Of a stretch of DNA of 64,000 nucleotides, positions 1 to 11,126 are shown one piece after another. Where the stretch lies: the NCBI GenBank assembly GCA_029215795.1, contig JARDYH010000002.1, positions 275,102,310 to 275,166,309 of the forward strand. Direction: 5' to 3'. A model generated the notes under the pieces. That model did not search any database. It was not told the origin of the DNA and saw only the letters and a list, made by a program, of their open reading frames with translations. Source of the DNA: Anniella stebbinsi (lineage: Eukaryota; Chordata; Lepidosauria; Squamata; Anniellidae). The position numbers were made by a program, and so were the translations under genes. The number at the start of each line of letters is the position of its first letter. Positions within the stretch are counted from its first letter, which is position 1.

Positions 1-264
1 TGTAACCGCTAAAATTTGCCTTCTGATTTCCAATTACAGTCATTAATGGACAATAGTTCTTGTGCCCGCAGTTGTCCTGAATCTAAATAATTCTCTCACA
101 TCTACTCTAAAATACCGCATTAATGAAGGCTAATGCTTATGCTGCCTGCTTCTTGTACCAAAGTGACTACATGCCAATGTGCCTAGCATATGAAGCATGT
201 AGCTATAACACCTTACCAATTTTGGAGTCATGTGAACTGTGAAAGTTAACAATTTTGCTAAGCT

Positions 265-1454
265 TAGGGTGACCATATTTTGGAAACCAAAAAGGAGGAC
301 AACATGGTCAGCCCCCAAAGGGGCCTCCCCACCAACATGTTTGCCCCCAGGGGTTATGTCCAGCATCAAGGGGGGGGGCACCAGAACATAGCCTGATTTT
401 ACAGCACACAATTAAGACAAATCTGTTCTACATACAAGTGAGACATCCAAGAGGCTGAAACTGCTCAAGGTGCAAGACCCCCAAAGAGGAGGTTTGACAA
501 TCTGAGTTTGAAAGGCATGGCTCCAGTGGTTGTTTTTTAAAATTAATTTTAAAACTTTGAACTTTAAAAAATTCCTAAAGAACAGATGAACAGATCTGCT
601 TGAAACTTGGCATAGTTAAAGCCCTATTTAAGAGCTATCATGTTGTCAGGTTTCATCTCTTTTTCTTTAAAAATGATGGTTTTAAAAAATAATAATTTTA
701 AAACTTCAAATTTTAAAGAATTGCTAAAAATCAATGGATGAACAGATTTCCTTGAAACTTGGCATGACTAAAGCCCTGCATAAGAGCTATCATGATGCCA
801 AGTTTCATCTCCTTATCTTTAAAAATGATGGTTTTTTTAAAACAATTTATTTTAAAACCTCGATGTTTTTTTTTAAATCCTACAAATCAATGGATGAACA
901 GATCTGCTTCAAACTCAGCATGGCTGAAGCCCTACTCAAGGTGCTAAATTTTATCTCTTTATCTTTAAAAATGATGGCTTTTATAAAAATTAATTTTAAA
1001 ACCTCAAATTTTAAAAAAAATCCTAAAAATCAACGGACAAACGGATCTGCTTCAAATTTGGCATGGCTAAAGCCCTACTCAAGAGATATCAAAGTGCCAA
1101 GTTTCATCTCTTTATCTTTAAAAATGATGGTCTTCATAAAAATTAATTTTAAAATCTTAAATTATAAAAAAAATCCTAAAAATCAACGAATAGATCTGCT
1201 TCAAATACGGCATGGCTAAAGCCCTAACTAAGAGATATCATGATGCCAGGTTTCATCACTGTACTTTTAAAAATGACAGAGCTGTAAGCATTTTTGTTAA
1301 TTCCCATTTACTATAAAGTAGAGCTGCTCTTTGGGTAGGAGGAAGATGGGAAAATTCAGATTTTTCTTCAAATTTCATAATTCCCCCCCCCCTTCCCGGA
1401 TTTATTGCCAAAAATCCTGACATGTCCTGATTTTTAATGACATATGGTCACCTA
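265..1454. mobile_element. hAT-like non-autonomous element with an internal tandem array
   Basis: The left end reads TAGGGTGACCATAT and the right end TATGGTCACCTA, an imperfect terminal inverted repeat of the same type as the hAT-like family elsewhere in the window. I see no convincing target duplication (flanks gctaagct and ctatgata). The interior from about 530 to 1280 holds about five diverged tandem units near 150 bp, each with a motif like CAGATCTGCTTCAAACT, then AAAGCCCTA, then TTTCATCTCTTTATCTTTAA. The units stay in one frame at 734-1219 on the plus strand, which gives a repetitive 161-codon open frame that I regard as non-coding. Confidence 0.6.
530..1280 (+). repeat. Tandem array, about five units of about 150 bp
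   Basis: The CAGATCTGCTT-like landmark recurs near 591, 742, 898, 1042 and 1190, a period of 144-156 bp. Between landmarks the units share AAAGCCCTA, GAGCTATCATGATGCC, TTTCATCTC and an AT-rich segment ending in AAAATCCTAAAAATCAA. Divergence between units is visible, so the array is not young. Confidence 0.8.
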
Positions 1455-1867
1455 CTATGATAAAACACTTCAGGCAAAATATCAGATGTGAAAAAGCTAT
1501 CTTCATATTCCTATTTTATGGGGCCAGTTCATAATTCCAACAGCAGATGCAGCAAAATAATAATATTAGAGTGAGAAAGCCGTAATTTCCACTGTTACAA
1601 GTAATATTCTGTGTATTTGGATTCACAATAATAAAACCACGTCATTTTAGTACAATCATGCCCAGAGCAGCGAGTACCTTGGTAACAGCCCCAGGAGCAG
1701 CCTGTAGGACGCCAACCTCGCCAGAGCTGGTGCAACCAGTAAAGTGAGCATGCCTTCTGCGGTCTAGATTATTTATAGGGCTGTGCACTGCCTTGGGTTG
1801 AAGCCCTGAATCTGAGTTGAGGCAGGCCAATTCAGCTAGCCTAGGCCCAAATACAAAGCAGTACTAG

Positions 1868-1999
1868 ATGATCTCTCTTAGAGGCTTCATGTAGAGTTTA
1901 TTCAAAAATCAGCCCCACTGATTTCACTTATTCTCTAGTACGTGTGTTTAGGATTGGAGCCTTAGTACTACAAAACTAGAGATGGGTAAATAAATAACA
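1868..1999 (+). repeat. Direct repeat copy 1 (paired with 3963-4102)
   Basis: It begins GATGATCTCTCTTAGAGGCT and ends near GGGTAAATAAATAACA. A second copy with a few substitutions and a small indel lies 2.1 kb downstream in the same orientation. It could be a local duplication or two copies of an uncatalogued dispersed repeat. Confidence 0.7.
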
Positions 2000-2435
2000 G
2001 TGTCTGCTAAGGATAGTGTGTCTCCTCTGAATGAATAAGTCAGGAGGAGAAAGGGAACGCCGTGGGGGAGTGAGAGAAAAGAAAGCCAAGGGCGGGGGGG
2101 GGGGGCAGAACCAATTATGTATCTTGAGAAAGTGTACATTCAAGTAAATCTTATAATCTTGAAAAAGTATTTATTCAAGTAGAGCCTACACGTTTCAGAC
2201 TCAGAATGAGTCCTTCCGCAGGGCAATCTACAAAAAGAAAAAATTATCTACAAACAAAATAGTTTCATTTCAGAGGGAAAAACAAATTCCAAACAATTTA
2301 AAAAACTAATTATATAGCTAAAATGCTCCGACAATAATTATTAAAAAAACATACACATAGAAACATTATTTACCAATTCAAATACATATTTTACAGGCTA
2401 CAATATGATAATTCAAAAATACAACAAGCAGGAAA

Positions 2436-2639
2436 GATTAATCTAATATTCACCAATAAAAAATCACATACTTACTCAAAAGGTTGCTACAGTTCTTTGC
2501 CCTAACCCTATTGTTGAGTAAGTATGTGATTTTTTTAATTGGTGAATATTAGATTAATCTTTCTTGCTCCACATCCTTCTTTACTCATTATGCCTAAGAA
2601 ATTCAGAGTATTTTGAGCAAAGAACTGTAGCAACCCTTT
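2436..2639. repeat. Foldback with two successive inverted arms
   Basis: The segment 2436-2480 (AGATTAATCTAATATTCACC...) returns as a reverse complement at 2515-2561 with few mismatches, giving a stem of about 45 bp. The adjoining AAGGTTGCTACAGTTCTTTGC at 2480-2501 has its reverse complement at 2618-2639. The right arm is therefore split by about 55 bases. It immediately precedes a LINE fragment. Confidence 0.75.
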
Positions 2640-2644
2640 GACGC

Positions 2645-3292
2645 AATGGCCAGGAGTGCCTACTATCAGCTTTGCGCCCCTTCCTAGAGTTGGAAGACCT
2701 AAAAACGGTAGTGCACGCACTGGTAACTTTGAGGCTCGACTTCTGCAATGCGCTGTACATAGGGCTACCTCTGTGCCTAGTCTGGAAACTTCAACTAGTT
2801 CAAAATAAGGCAGCCAGGTTGGTCACTGGTACACCTAGGGATGACCATATCACATCAGCTTTAAAATCACTCCACTGGCTGCCAATTAGTTTCCGGGCAA
2901 AGTACAAAGCACTACATGGTTTGGGTCCAGGTTACCTGCATGATCACCTTCTCCCAAACAATCCACCCAGCACGCTCAGGTCCTCTGGAAAGAATCTACT
3001 ACAGTCGGCCAAGACTAGACTGACAACTGTTACCCAGAGGACCTTCTCTTCTGCCACTCCCAGACTGTGGAACGACCTGCCGGGAGAGATCTGCCAACTT
3101 ACCAGTATTTTAGAATTTAAGAGAGCTATAAAGACTGATATCTTCTGGCAGGCATACCCAGCCAAATTTTAAGACTTGGTTGATTTTAATCATGTATTAA
3201 TTTTATATGCTTTTAATTAGTTTTATGTATTTTATATTGTCTGTACTGATGTTGTTCCCCACCTCAATCAGGAGGGAGAGGTGGGTAAGAAA

Positions 3293-3330
<38 letters not shown>

Positions 3331-3331
3331 G
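2645..3331 (+). mobile_element. LINE 3' end (CR1/L2-type reverse transcriptase C-terminal region) with (ATT)n tail
   Basis: An open frame at 2672-3172 encodes the region after the reverse-transcriptase palm. It shows LDFCNALYIGLPL, LVQNKAARLVTGT, a LHWLPI motif, GPGYLHDHLLP and a final LWNDLPGEI followed by LEFKRAIKTDIF. These are hallmarks of CR1/L2/Rex-group LINE proteins. The 3' UTR ends in an (ATT)n tail at 3294-3330. It is 5'-truncated with no palm or endonuclease domain, so it is a dead copy. Four other copies of this region lie in the window. Confidence 0.88.
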
Positions 3332-3529
3332 TCAGCCCAAGATGCCCCAAGGCCAAAGCGGGTAGGTACTAAAGCCCTCGGTGCCTTCTGCTGATTTGGG
3401 GGGAGCACTCACCATTGGACTCACCAGACTCACCTCTCCCTCCCTCCCCACCCTCCTCTCCCTTCCCAGTCACCTCCCACCACCACTGTCTCTTCCCTGA
3501 GAGTGTCTTCTTCCCTGAGAACCATGCTT

Positions 3530-3665
3530 TAAAGGTAAGATCATGCGGGGTCTCTATTTTTAATAGATCTATGGCTGCAAACTACGGTGGCCGTAAAGGG
3601 CCATTCTGCCAAATTTGCAATCATAGTTCTATTAAAAAGAGATCACCTATGATTTTACCTTTAAA
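3530..3665. repeat. Palindromic MITE-like element
   Basis: The left arm starts AAAGGTAAGATCAT and the right arm ends ATGATTTTACCTTT. The arms pair for about 50 bases with small interruptions around a GC-rich centre. No transposase is encoded. Confidence 0.6.
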
Positions 3666-3962
3666 GTACGGCTCAGTCTCAGGGAGGAGGACACAAGGCA
3701 AGGTAAGTCCTGGTGGCAGCTCCAGATTTAGGGAAGGGAAGGAGGAGAAGGGAGGGGAAGGAAGAAGCGGGGAGTCTTTGCACCCGGCTTTCCTGGAACC
3801 AACAATACTACCCCACTTTGGGTTGTGTGCATGAATCTTGCTTTGGCTTCAGTACCGAAGCAATATGGCCAAGACTGAAGTGCACAGACCTGTATCTGGT
3901 GGAAAAGAGAGATAGAGCTCGGTATTATCTGCAAACTGCATACACCTCCACCCAAATTTCTG

Positions 3963-4102
3963 GATGATCTTTCTTAGAGGCTTCATGTAGAGTTTTATTC
4001 AAAAATCAGCCCTATTGATTTCAGTGGAACTTATTCTCTAGTATGTGTGCTTAGGGTTGGAGCCTTAGTGCTACAAAACTAGAGGTGGGTAAATAAATAA
4101 CA
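3963..4102 (+). repeat. Direct repeat copy 2 (paired with 1868-1999)
   Basis: It matches the copy at 1868 over its whole length but carries a few extra bases near GATTTCAGTGGAACTTATTC. Similarity stops abruptly on both sides. Confidence 0.7.
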
Positions 4103-4119
4103 TACTGACTTTTAACAAT

Positions 4120-4196
4120 GAGCCTATCTACACTACTGCTTTAAAATGGTTTAAAACTGTTATAAACCGTTTTAAAGCAGTAGTGTAGATAGGCTC
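4120..4196. mobile_element. Short foldback element with GAGCCTATC ends
   Basis: A 77-base near-perfect palindrome whose arms begin GAGCCTATCTACACTACTGC. The same terminal motif bounds the larger foldback at 7660-8095, so the two probably belong to one family. Flanks show no clear target duplication. Confidence 0.65.
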
Positions 4197-4574
4197 TAAA
4201 TAAAAGCTTCTCAGTTATTTTCCCAACACAATGAGTTTTCACTGTGCAGCTCCCAAGGGACTCTGGGAGCTGCACTTCTGTGACAAGGGACTTCTCCAAG
4301 TCCTTCCCAAATTACAGTTCCCAGTATCCTTCGAGGTGTGGCATGACAGTGAAATTGCATAAAAATATTAACTTTGTATTAGCTAAAGATGCAATCCTAT
4401 GCATGTTTAGACTGAAAAAAATACTACAACTCACAGCAGGCCCCTGCTAGCATGGCTGGATGGGGCATGTCTGAACTTGTAGGGGAACTGGTCAAGCAAC
4501 TGATGCAGCTACATTTAGAGGGGTCATATTGCACAAGTTGTATGAATAAGTAAGTTTAATAGGATACACTTCTG

Positions 4575-5215
4575 TAGGGTGCCCATATGAAAAGGAGAAC
4601 AGGGCTCCTGTATTTTTGTATAGAAAAGGGAATTTCAGCAGGTGTCATTTGTATGCATGCAGCACCTGGTGAAATTCTCTCTTCATCACAATAGTAAAAG
4701 CTGCAGGAGCTATACTAAAGTGTAGGCTGACCATATGAAAAGGAGGACAGGGCTCGTGTAACTTTAACAGTTGTAGAGCAAAGGGAATTTCAGCCAGTAT
4801 CATTTGTATGCAATTAGTTCCTGGTGAAATTCCCTCTTCATCACAACAGTTAAAGTTGCAGGGTCCCTGCCTTCTTTTGTATATGGTCACTCTAGTATAG
4901 TGTCTGCAACTTTAACTGTTGTGATGAAGAGGGAATTTCATCAGGAACTAATTGCGTACAAATGACACTGGCTGAAATTCCCTTTTCTCTACAACTGTTA
5001 AAGTTACATGAGCCCTGTCCTCCTTTTTATATGGTCAGCCTACTAAAGTGAGCAGATACAAAAGAGGGCAGGGCTCCTGCAACTTTAACTCTTGTAATGA
5101 AGAGGGAATTTCACCAAATGCTGCATGCATACAATTTACGCCTGCTGAAATTCTCTTTTCTATACAACTGTTAAAGATACAAGAGCCCTGGCCTCCTTTT
5201 CATATGGTCAGCCTA
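4575..5215. mobile_element. hAT-like dimeric element (outer copy of a nested pair)
   Basis: The ends TAGGGTGCCCATATGAAAA and ATATGGTCAGCCTA are flanked by CACTTCTG (4567-4574) and CACATCTG (5216-5223), a 7/8 match for an 8-bp target duplication. The element is interrupted at its centre by a second copy (4723-5042). Without the insert and one duplication it would be about 313 bp, close to the family length. Confidence 0.85.
4723..5042. mobile_element. hAT-like dimeric element (inner copy), 8-bp TSD CTAAAGTG
   Basis: This 320-bp element runs from TAGGCTGACCATATG to CATATGGTCAGCCTA-like ends and has an exact target duplication CTAAAGTG at 4715-4722 and 5043-5050. Its left 170 bases form a complete monomer ending in an internal TATGGTCACTCTA. 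The right half is an inverted monomer lacking its internal terminal repeat. TA(G)GGTG-type ends and 8-bp duplications are hAT traits. It has no coding capacity. Confidence 0.9.
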
Positions 5216-5223
5216 CACATCTG

Positions 5224-6931
5224 TAGAACACAATCCACTTTGTGACCTATTGAGGAAAATAACAATTTTACCTCAGTTTAGATATAAAAGTGGCAACCTA
5301 TTTTTAAGGCAGTTATTTTTTTTAAGGATTGTGATATTAAGATGAAATGGTTCCTCAAAATATCCACACAAAAACAAGGCATTTTGACATTTTGATACTG
5401 TTTTGCTCTGTGCCTGTTATGTCTTCAGTAAATGCAGTGTTTATTCCCATTCCTTTGGTTAATACCATCACAACTTCACAAACTATACAGTCTGTTATGG
5501 TTTCACATTTATATGCAATTAAAATTATATATAATTTATTCACAGAAACCCATTATGGTACAAATGTTACTTGCTTATTTGGTATCTTTGCTAACAGTTT
5601 CCACTAGGGCTGGGTATAAACAGTTATTTGAACAACATTTTCATCACTGACTTGTCTTATCTATGTCCCCAATTCAACTAACTTACTCTGGATCCAACCA
5701 GTATTTCTTGGAAAAGAGGAGGGATGTTTCCAGACAGAGGGGTCCTAGAACTAACAGTTAAAAGGCATTGGGCAAACATTCTGTCTTTCATTCCTGAACA
5801 AATTTTCTGTGATAAGAAAAAAGATGGAAGAAGTAGTGGGAAAACACAGGGGAGTTATGAATGGAAGATGATGTCATCTGGACCCCCATAAAGTTCTATG
5901 AGGATGCATTGTGATTGCATGATAAAAGTCTCATCTGGGAGCACCATATATTATATCTCAAAATGCTTCAAGAAAAAAATATGTTGACTTTTTCTGCACA
6001 GCTGCTTCATTGTTTCCCTTGTATAATTTCTATCTTTTCTGTTTGTCTTGTTTCTTCAACTATAGGGGCTCAGCATTTCCCCTCAACACTTCAGAGAAAT
6101 AAAAATAGAAATAGCAGGTCAATAGGCTTTAGAAGCGTCCATAGATTATAGGTTCCTCTCTACAGACATACGCCAAATTGGAGAGTGCTGGCAAATACTG
6201 TACAGAACATAATAGCACCAGAATTTTAGGAGAATCTGTAACAAAGAAAAGGATGCAGGCAGTCACTAGTAACTAAAGCTCGGATTCTCAAACATAATTA
6301 TTCCAGTATTGCTACATGGAAATTTTGCACCTTACGGGGTACCAGTTGCTATTCATAGATGTGCAGATTTTTACAAAGATCTGGGCAAGAATCTGGTTGC
6401 AATGTACATTAAACTTGACTAGTGGTGGGCAAAAGGTCAGATTGTGGCCTGCCACTGGCCAATTTCTGGTGTACTACGAACTGCTTGAAGGTTGCTTGAT
6501 TCTTGCAAAAAAATTGATAAATACTGGAGTAAGAGAGGGCCTTGAACTGATCCAACAAGATACTATTTTCTTAATCAAGATTCAGGATCCCTTTACAACT
6601 GATCAGCTGTGCCTTAACTGTGAAGAGATCTTGAATATACAGTTTGGCTCTGTAAATTTAAAACACATAAGCAGACTATGTGGATTCTAGGTTGTTGTTT
6701 ATTAAATTAGATCACATGGAACAATCAACCACTAATAGCTCATCCAGTTTATAATTTTTATAGACTTTTTAAAAAAAATTAAATTCTAAAAAAATAAAAA
6801 AAAATAGATCATGCAAGATTGAAGTCTGCTCAATTCACAGCAACCTTTGCTATGCTGCTAGGAAGCTAGTCTGCAAAGAACAGATCAGCAGCAGAAGTCA
6901 GTTACAATGCCAGTGACAAGGACAGGATCTA
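5224..6931. other. Unassigned AT-rich intronic DNA
   Basis: I see no repeat or gene that I can name. An open frame of 124 codons starts with ATG at 6316 and ends at 6690 on the plus strand; its product resembles no family I know and lacks clear domain motifs, so I treat it as chance. Confidence 0.5.
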
Positions 6932-8186
6932 CTTTATTTATTTATTTATTTATTTATTACATTTCTATACCACTCTCTGGACAGTTCACAAAAATTAAAA
7001 CCATCAAAACAATATAAAACACAACCAGGGTAAAAAACCACACAGTAATGCAGATTTAAAATACAAATTTAAAATACAAATTTAAAACAACAGAGTTAGA
7101 AGACTATGATGATAAAATATTAAAATAAGGTCTTCACCTGGCATCGAAAGGAGTATAATGTAGATGCCAGGCAAACCTCTCTAGAGAGCTCATTCCACAG
7201 CTGGGGTGCCTCAGCAGAGAAGACCCTCCTCCTAGTAGCCACCTACTTCACTTCCTTTGGCAGGGGCTCATGGAGAAGGACCCCCGAGGATGATCTTAGG
7301 CTCTGGGCAGACACGTATGGGAGGAGGCATTCCTTCAGATAACCTGGCCCCAAACCATTTAGGGCTTTGAATGTTAATACCATCGGGCCCAGACCTGGGC
7401 TGGTAGCCAGTGAAGTTGGAAAAGGACTGGCGTAATGTGGTCTCATTGGCCAGTCCCTGTTAACAGTCTGTCTGCCCTATTTTGTACCAGTTGAAGTTTC
7501 TGGACCACTTTCAAAGGCAGCCCCACATATAACACATTGCAGTAGTCCAGATGAGAGGTTATCAGAGCATGGATAACTGTAGCTAGGTTATCTCTATCCA
7601 GATGAGGGCGCAGTTGGTATATCAACCTGATAAAAGGTGCTCCTTGCCACTGAGTCCACGAGCCTATCAACATTGCCCTTAAAATGACTTATATTCTGTT
7701 TAAAAACGTGTTTAGTTAAGTCATTTCATTATGTGGTAGGACACACTGAGCAGTACTTACGTTTCATAGTGACTGCTTCCTCCATCCTTAAAGTGTTCAA
7801 TGGTGTATTACAGGGTTAATTCCTTGACTCTTCTTCTTTAGTTTCTGTTTTGCAAAGGCTGCTTGGGTTATGGAGACAGAAGTGGGCGGGTCAAGCAGCC
7901 TGCTAAACAAAAATGAAACAAGAAAACTCAAGGAATTAACCCTGTAATACACCATTGAACACTTTGAGGACGGAGGAAGCAGTCACTATGAAACGCAAGT
8001 ACTGCTCAGTGTGTCAAACCACGTAATGAAACGACTTAAAAAAACATGTTTTTAAACAGAATATAAGTCGTTTTAAGGGCAATGTGGATAGGCTCCACCT
8101 GTGCCTCAAATTACAGTTCTGGATCCAGGAGCACCCCCAAACTATGGACCAGATCCTTTAGGGGGAGTGCAACCCCATCCAGAAGA
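6932..8186 (-). mobile_element. LINE 3' end (CR1/L2-type) with (AAAT)n tail, interrupted by a foldback element
   Basis: Read on the minus strand this is the same reverse-transcriptase C-terminal region as at 2645-3331. Frames at 7443-7673 (LDYCNVLYVGLPLKVVQKL, LVQNRADRLLTGTGQ) and 7243-7446 (KALNGLGPGYLKECLLP) are out of register with each other. The (TTTA)n at 6932-6957 is the complement of the 3' tail. The upstream part resumes at 8096-8186 after a 436-bp insertion at 7660-8095. The copy at 19.8-20.9 kb shows the uninterrupted arrangement. Confidence 0.87.
7660..8095. mobile_element. Large foldback element inside a LINE
   Basis: The ends are GAGCCTATC and GATAGGCTC. The arms (about 7660-7830 and 7925-8095) are inverted repeats of about 170 bases around an unpaired centre. 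Comparison with the uninterrupted LINE at 20519-20540 shows it landed within a CCAC(C) site, consistent with duplication of CAC, though the evidence for target-duplication length is thin. No transposase is encoded. Confidence 0.8.
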
Positions 8187-8187
8187 G

Positions 8188-8370
8188 CGGAACATTACTG
8201 CTTTAAAATGGTTTATAACAGTAGTGACAACTGTTGGAGCCCAGGACACACTCCATATACAGTTTACAAACCGTTTTTAACATGCCATATCCTGCTTGGT
8301 GTAGATCTGTCCAAGAATTACTATGTGCTTCAGGAGTTAGACAAGACTCTACCCTTTGCTAGCAATTGGA
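8188..8370. mobile_element. MITE remnant (CCTGCTTGGTGTAGAT family)
   Basis: The segment contains ACTGCTTTAAAATGG, GACAACTGTTGGAG, CCATATACAG and ATATCCTGCTTGGTGTAGAT in the same order as the better-preserved copy at 34733-34944. It is diverged and edges are approximate. Confidence 0.5.
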
Positions 8371-8639
8371 ATTCCCATGCAAACTGCTCCTTGCTTTGGT
8401 TTAAATGAGGGCATAGCGAACTCTATCCTGTAGTGGGTGAAATCTCCCTATATTCAAACAGATGGAAAACTGGAGGGAGAGGGTCTGTATCCAAAAGGTT
8501 ATTCCCACCTATAAAATCCTACATTGTTGTAGAAATGTTTTGCCAAAACAGAGGAAGGGCAAAAGATGATATAGATTTGCATGTCCTGCTTTTCCTGTTG
8601 CTATGATTTTCATAGAAATTCACTACATCTCACCATAGT

Positions 8640-9360
8640 TTGAAAACTGACCAGGTGACTTGTGTGCAAGGCCGGCCTTACCATGATGTGGAAGGAAGTG
8701 GGCAGTGCAGGTGGCGGGTGAAGGGAAGAGTGGCGCTCTCCCACTGCAAAGGGTCTGCTGCTTCCTGTTGGTCATGCAGGCAGCCAACAGGCCCAAGAAG
8801 CAGCCGCCGCTCGGTCGCCCGCACACCTCGCCAAGCTGTGTCTCCCGACCCTGCCAGCCAACTGGCTTACTTTCCTTAGCGGGGACATGTGCGCCCCCGT
8901 TGCCAGCACACTGGCTCTGTAAGGTCTTTCTGCCTTCAGGAGCCATGCTGGATGGACACGCAGGTGCTGCGTGGCTTCTGAAGGCAGAAAGACCTCACAG
9001 AGGCAGCACACTGGCAACAAGGGTATGCATGGCCACACTCTGAACAGTAAGTTGCCTGGCAGTGGGCAGGGTTAGGCGACAAGGTGAGGTGTGGCAAAGC
9101 ACACAGGTGACCAAACAGCTTCTTCTTCTTGGGGGCAAATGGGAAGGGGCACAGGAGGCTGTGGGTAGGGTTAGGGGTTGCGGGAGGGGAAGGGGCTGTG
9201 GGGACGCATCAGATCCCCAGTGCTTCAGGTGGCAACCTGCCTTGGGCCAGGCCTTCTTGTGTGATTGCACAGTTGGCTGTTCAGGTGCTAACCATTGATG
9301 GGCAACTTTAAGGTACCTGCTCTCCTTTCTTATGGTTGTTTATATTCAAACTGGACTTGG
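8640..9360. repeat. GC-rich repeat with inverted arms, related to 17704-18015
   Basis: It opens with TGACCAGGTGACTTGT and closes near GGGCAACTTTAAGG, motifs shared with the shorter element at 17704-18015. Between them an inverted repeat pairs about 8885-8945 with 8950-9020 (CTGCCTTCAGGAGCC against GGCTTCTGAAGGCAG, flanked by AGCACACTGGC). Open frames on both strands here are products of base composition. Confidence 0.55.
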
Positions 9361-9552
9361 AACAATAAGGCTTTCAAACAGAGGACTTCTTCTCTAAAGT
9401 AGGCCACACAGCCATCCTACCTGCAGCCTGGCCTACAACTCACAGTGCCATTTGAACAGGTGGCCTGACATGTCAAGCAGAGATTTATTTTATGCACCAA
9501 CTCCCATCATTGGCCAAAGAAGAACTAGGGAGACCAGGGTTAAGCCAATTGG

Positions 9553-9635
9553 GGAGGAGGGACATGGCTGACTGGGGAATGCTGGGAAATATGGGCCTTT
9601 TTCTGTCTAAACATGCATAGGATTTGCACCCTTAT
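9553..9635. mobile_element. TAA-type MITE, partial
   Basis: This is the right half of a family E element, with CTGGGGAATGCTGGGAA, then TCTGTCTAAACATGCATAGG, then GCACCC followed by TTA. Full copies lie at 49023-49131 and 61332-61413. Confidence 0.6.
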
Positions 9636-11126
9636 TTAAACAAGTAGATGTCATCTGTAATGAGCATATAGGAAGGTCACTATACAAGTTGATAGAAAGA
9701 AAAAGAATACACGGAACGTGGAAAGCTGTATACATAAGAGAGTTGACCGTTGAAATGGGCTCTCGCTCTCTGTAAACCTTTCTATTTTGGGAACTCTCAT
9801 ATGCCCTCAGGAATTAAATTCTGTCATTGTACTTTTATACTAACAGAGTTTGGCAACTATTTATCCTTTGTAACATCGCACTCAAGGAAAGTGTTCTGTT
9901 GTAATTGGAAAAGTAAGTCTAGCTTGCAGACAGATGTCAAGGCAAAGAAAAATCACTTATCAAAGATAAACATGGTGGCTGGGGGTGGGGGGTAACCTGA
10001 GGCTGCCTGAGAACAGAGAGAAAAGAAAAGTCACAGTTCAGGTTCAAGAGCTTTCTTTTTTTAAAAAAAAAAATCAAACAGACCCAACAACTGTATGTCC
10101 AAGTACTTAAAATATGAATACACATTGGTGAAGAAGATGGTCCTTCTGCTGTAACAATAAAGCCACTGTGAAGTCTGTTTAAAGAATAAATTCATTCTCT
10201 AAATTTATATCAGCTCTGGCATCTTGTCTGCACCAGGCAAAGACCACATGCTCTATCATATGCTCCTCATTGTCTTTTCCTCCCTAACCTAAGCAGGATA
10301 AGCTTTTTAGGTAGCTTATCCTGCTACTCCTCAGATCATTTTAGTTTCTCTTTCTCATTTGTTCCTGCTTCAGTTTATTGTTTGTCAACCTGGGTGACCT
10401 AGATTGGACATAGTATACCAGGCGCAGTTTTAGAAGTGCTTGGTGCTAGTATTCCCTGAAGCTGCCAGTAGTCAACAAAGCTGCTATTAGTCCATGCGGG
10501 GCTGCTTTGGACTGGAGAAATGGTGCTGGAAGAAAGGGTTGAATATCTCCCACCATAGTACTATTGTTCTGATCTAATTTCCAGGTGCCTATTTTGGATG
10601 AAATACCACAAACGATAAAAACCACAAAAAAGAACTTTCCAACATCATATCTATTTTGGTCCATAGTGCAATAAAGCTCTTTGGTCATCTTCACAGACAA
10701 AAGTCTTAATTTCTGTAGTGGGCATCAAACTCACTGAAGGATTAGTTTAACAAAAAGAAAATCCCCATGGACTGAAATCTCTTTCCTTTTTAATAATTTC
10801 CAGCTGATGAACTTCTTTCCCACCCAATGATGCAAATGTTTGTCTCCGGATGCTTGACCTTGTATTCTATACTACTAGAGTTCAGCCCTTCTATTTCTCA
10901 AGTGCAGAAGTTAATCTGATTCATTCTGTTTGATTTTCAGGTCCTCCTCTGTATAATTGTGGAACCCTTGGATAGACTTTTTTTTTAAAAAAAAGGCCAT
11001 GAGCATTAGGAATTTTATTATACTAAGTGGTGTATAAGTATTGCAAATAAATAAATAAGCATCTCCATGTGGAAATATATGATGGGGCTGAACATTATTC
11101 AGAAATATCTGTGTACATTGGGGTAG
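9636..11126. other. Unassigned AT-rich intronic DNA
   Basis: I recognise no gene or repeat in this stretch. The 10911-11423 minus-strand open frame overlaps a MITE and resembles no known protein. Confidence 0.45.

Noticed and set aside
734..1219. 161-codon repetitive protein
   Set aside because: It is a tandem DNA repeat read in frame; the repeat extends beyond the open frame and sits within transposon-like ends.
530..1280. CRISPR-like repeat array
   Set aside because: Units are contiguous and diverged with no unique spacers, and the genome is eukaryotic.
2672..3172. Host gene encoding a 166-residue protein
   Set aside because: The sequence is the C-terminal region of a CR1/L2-type LINE reverse transcriptase and ends in a LINE 3' UTR with an (ATT)n tail.
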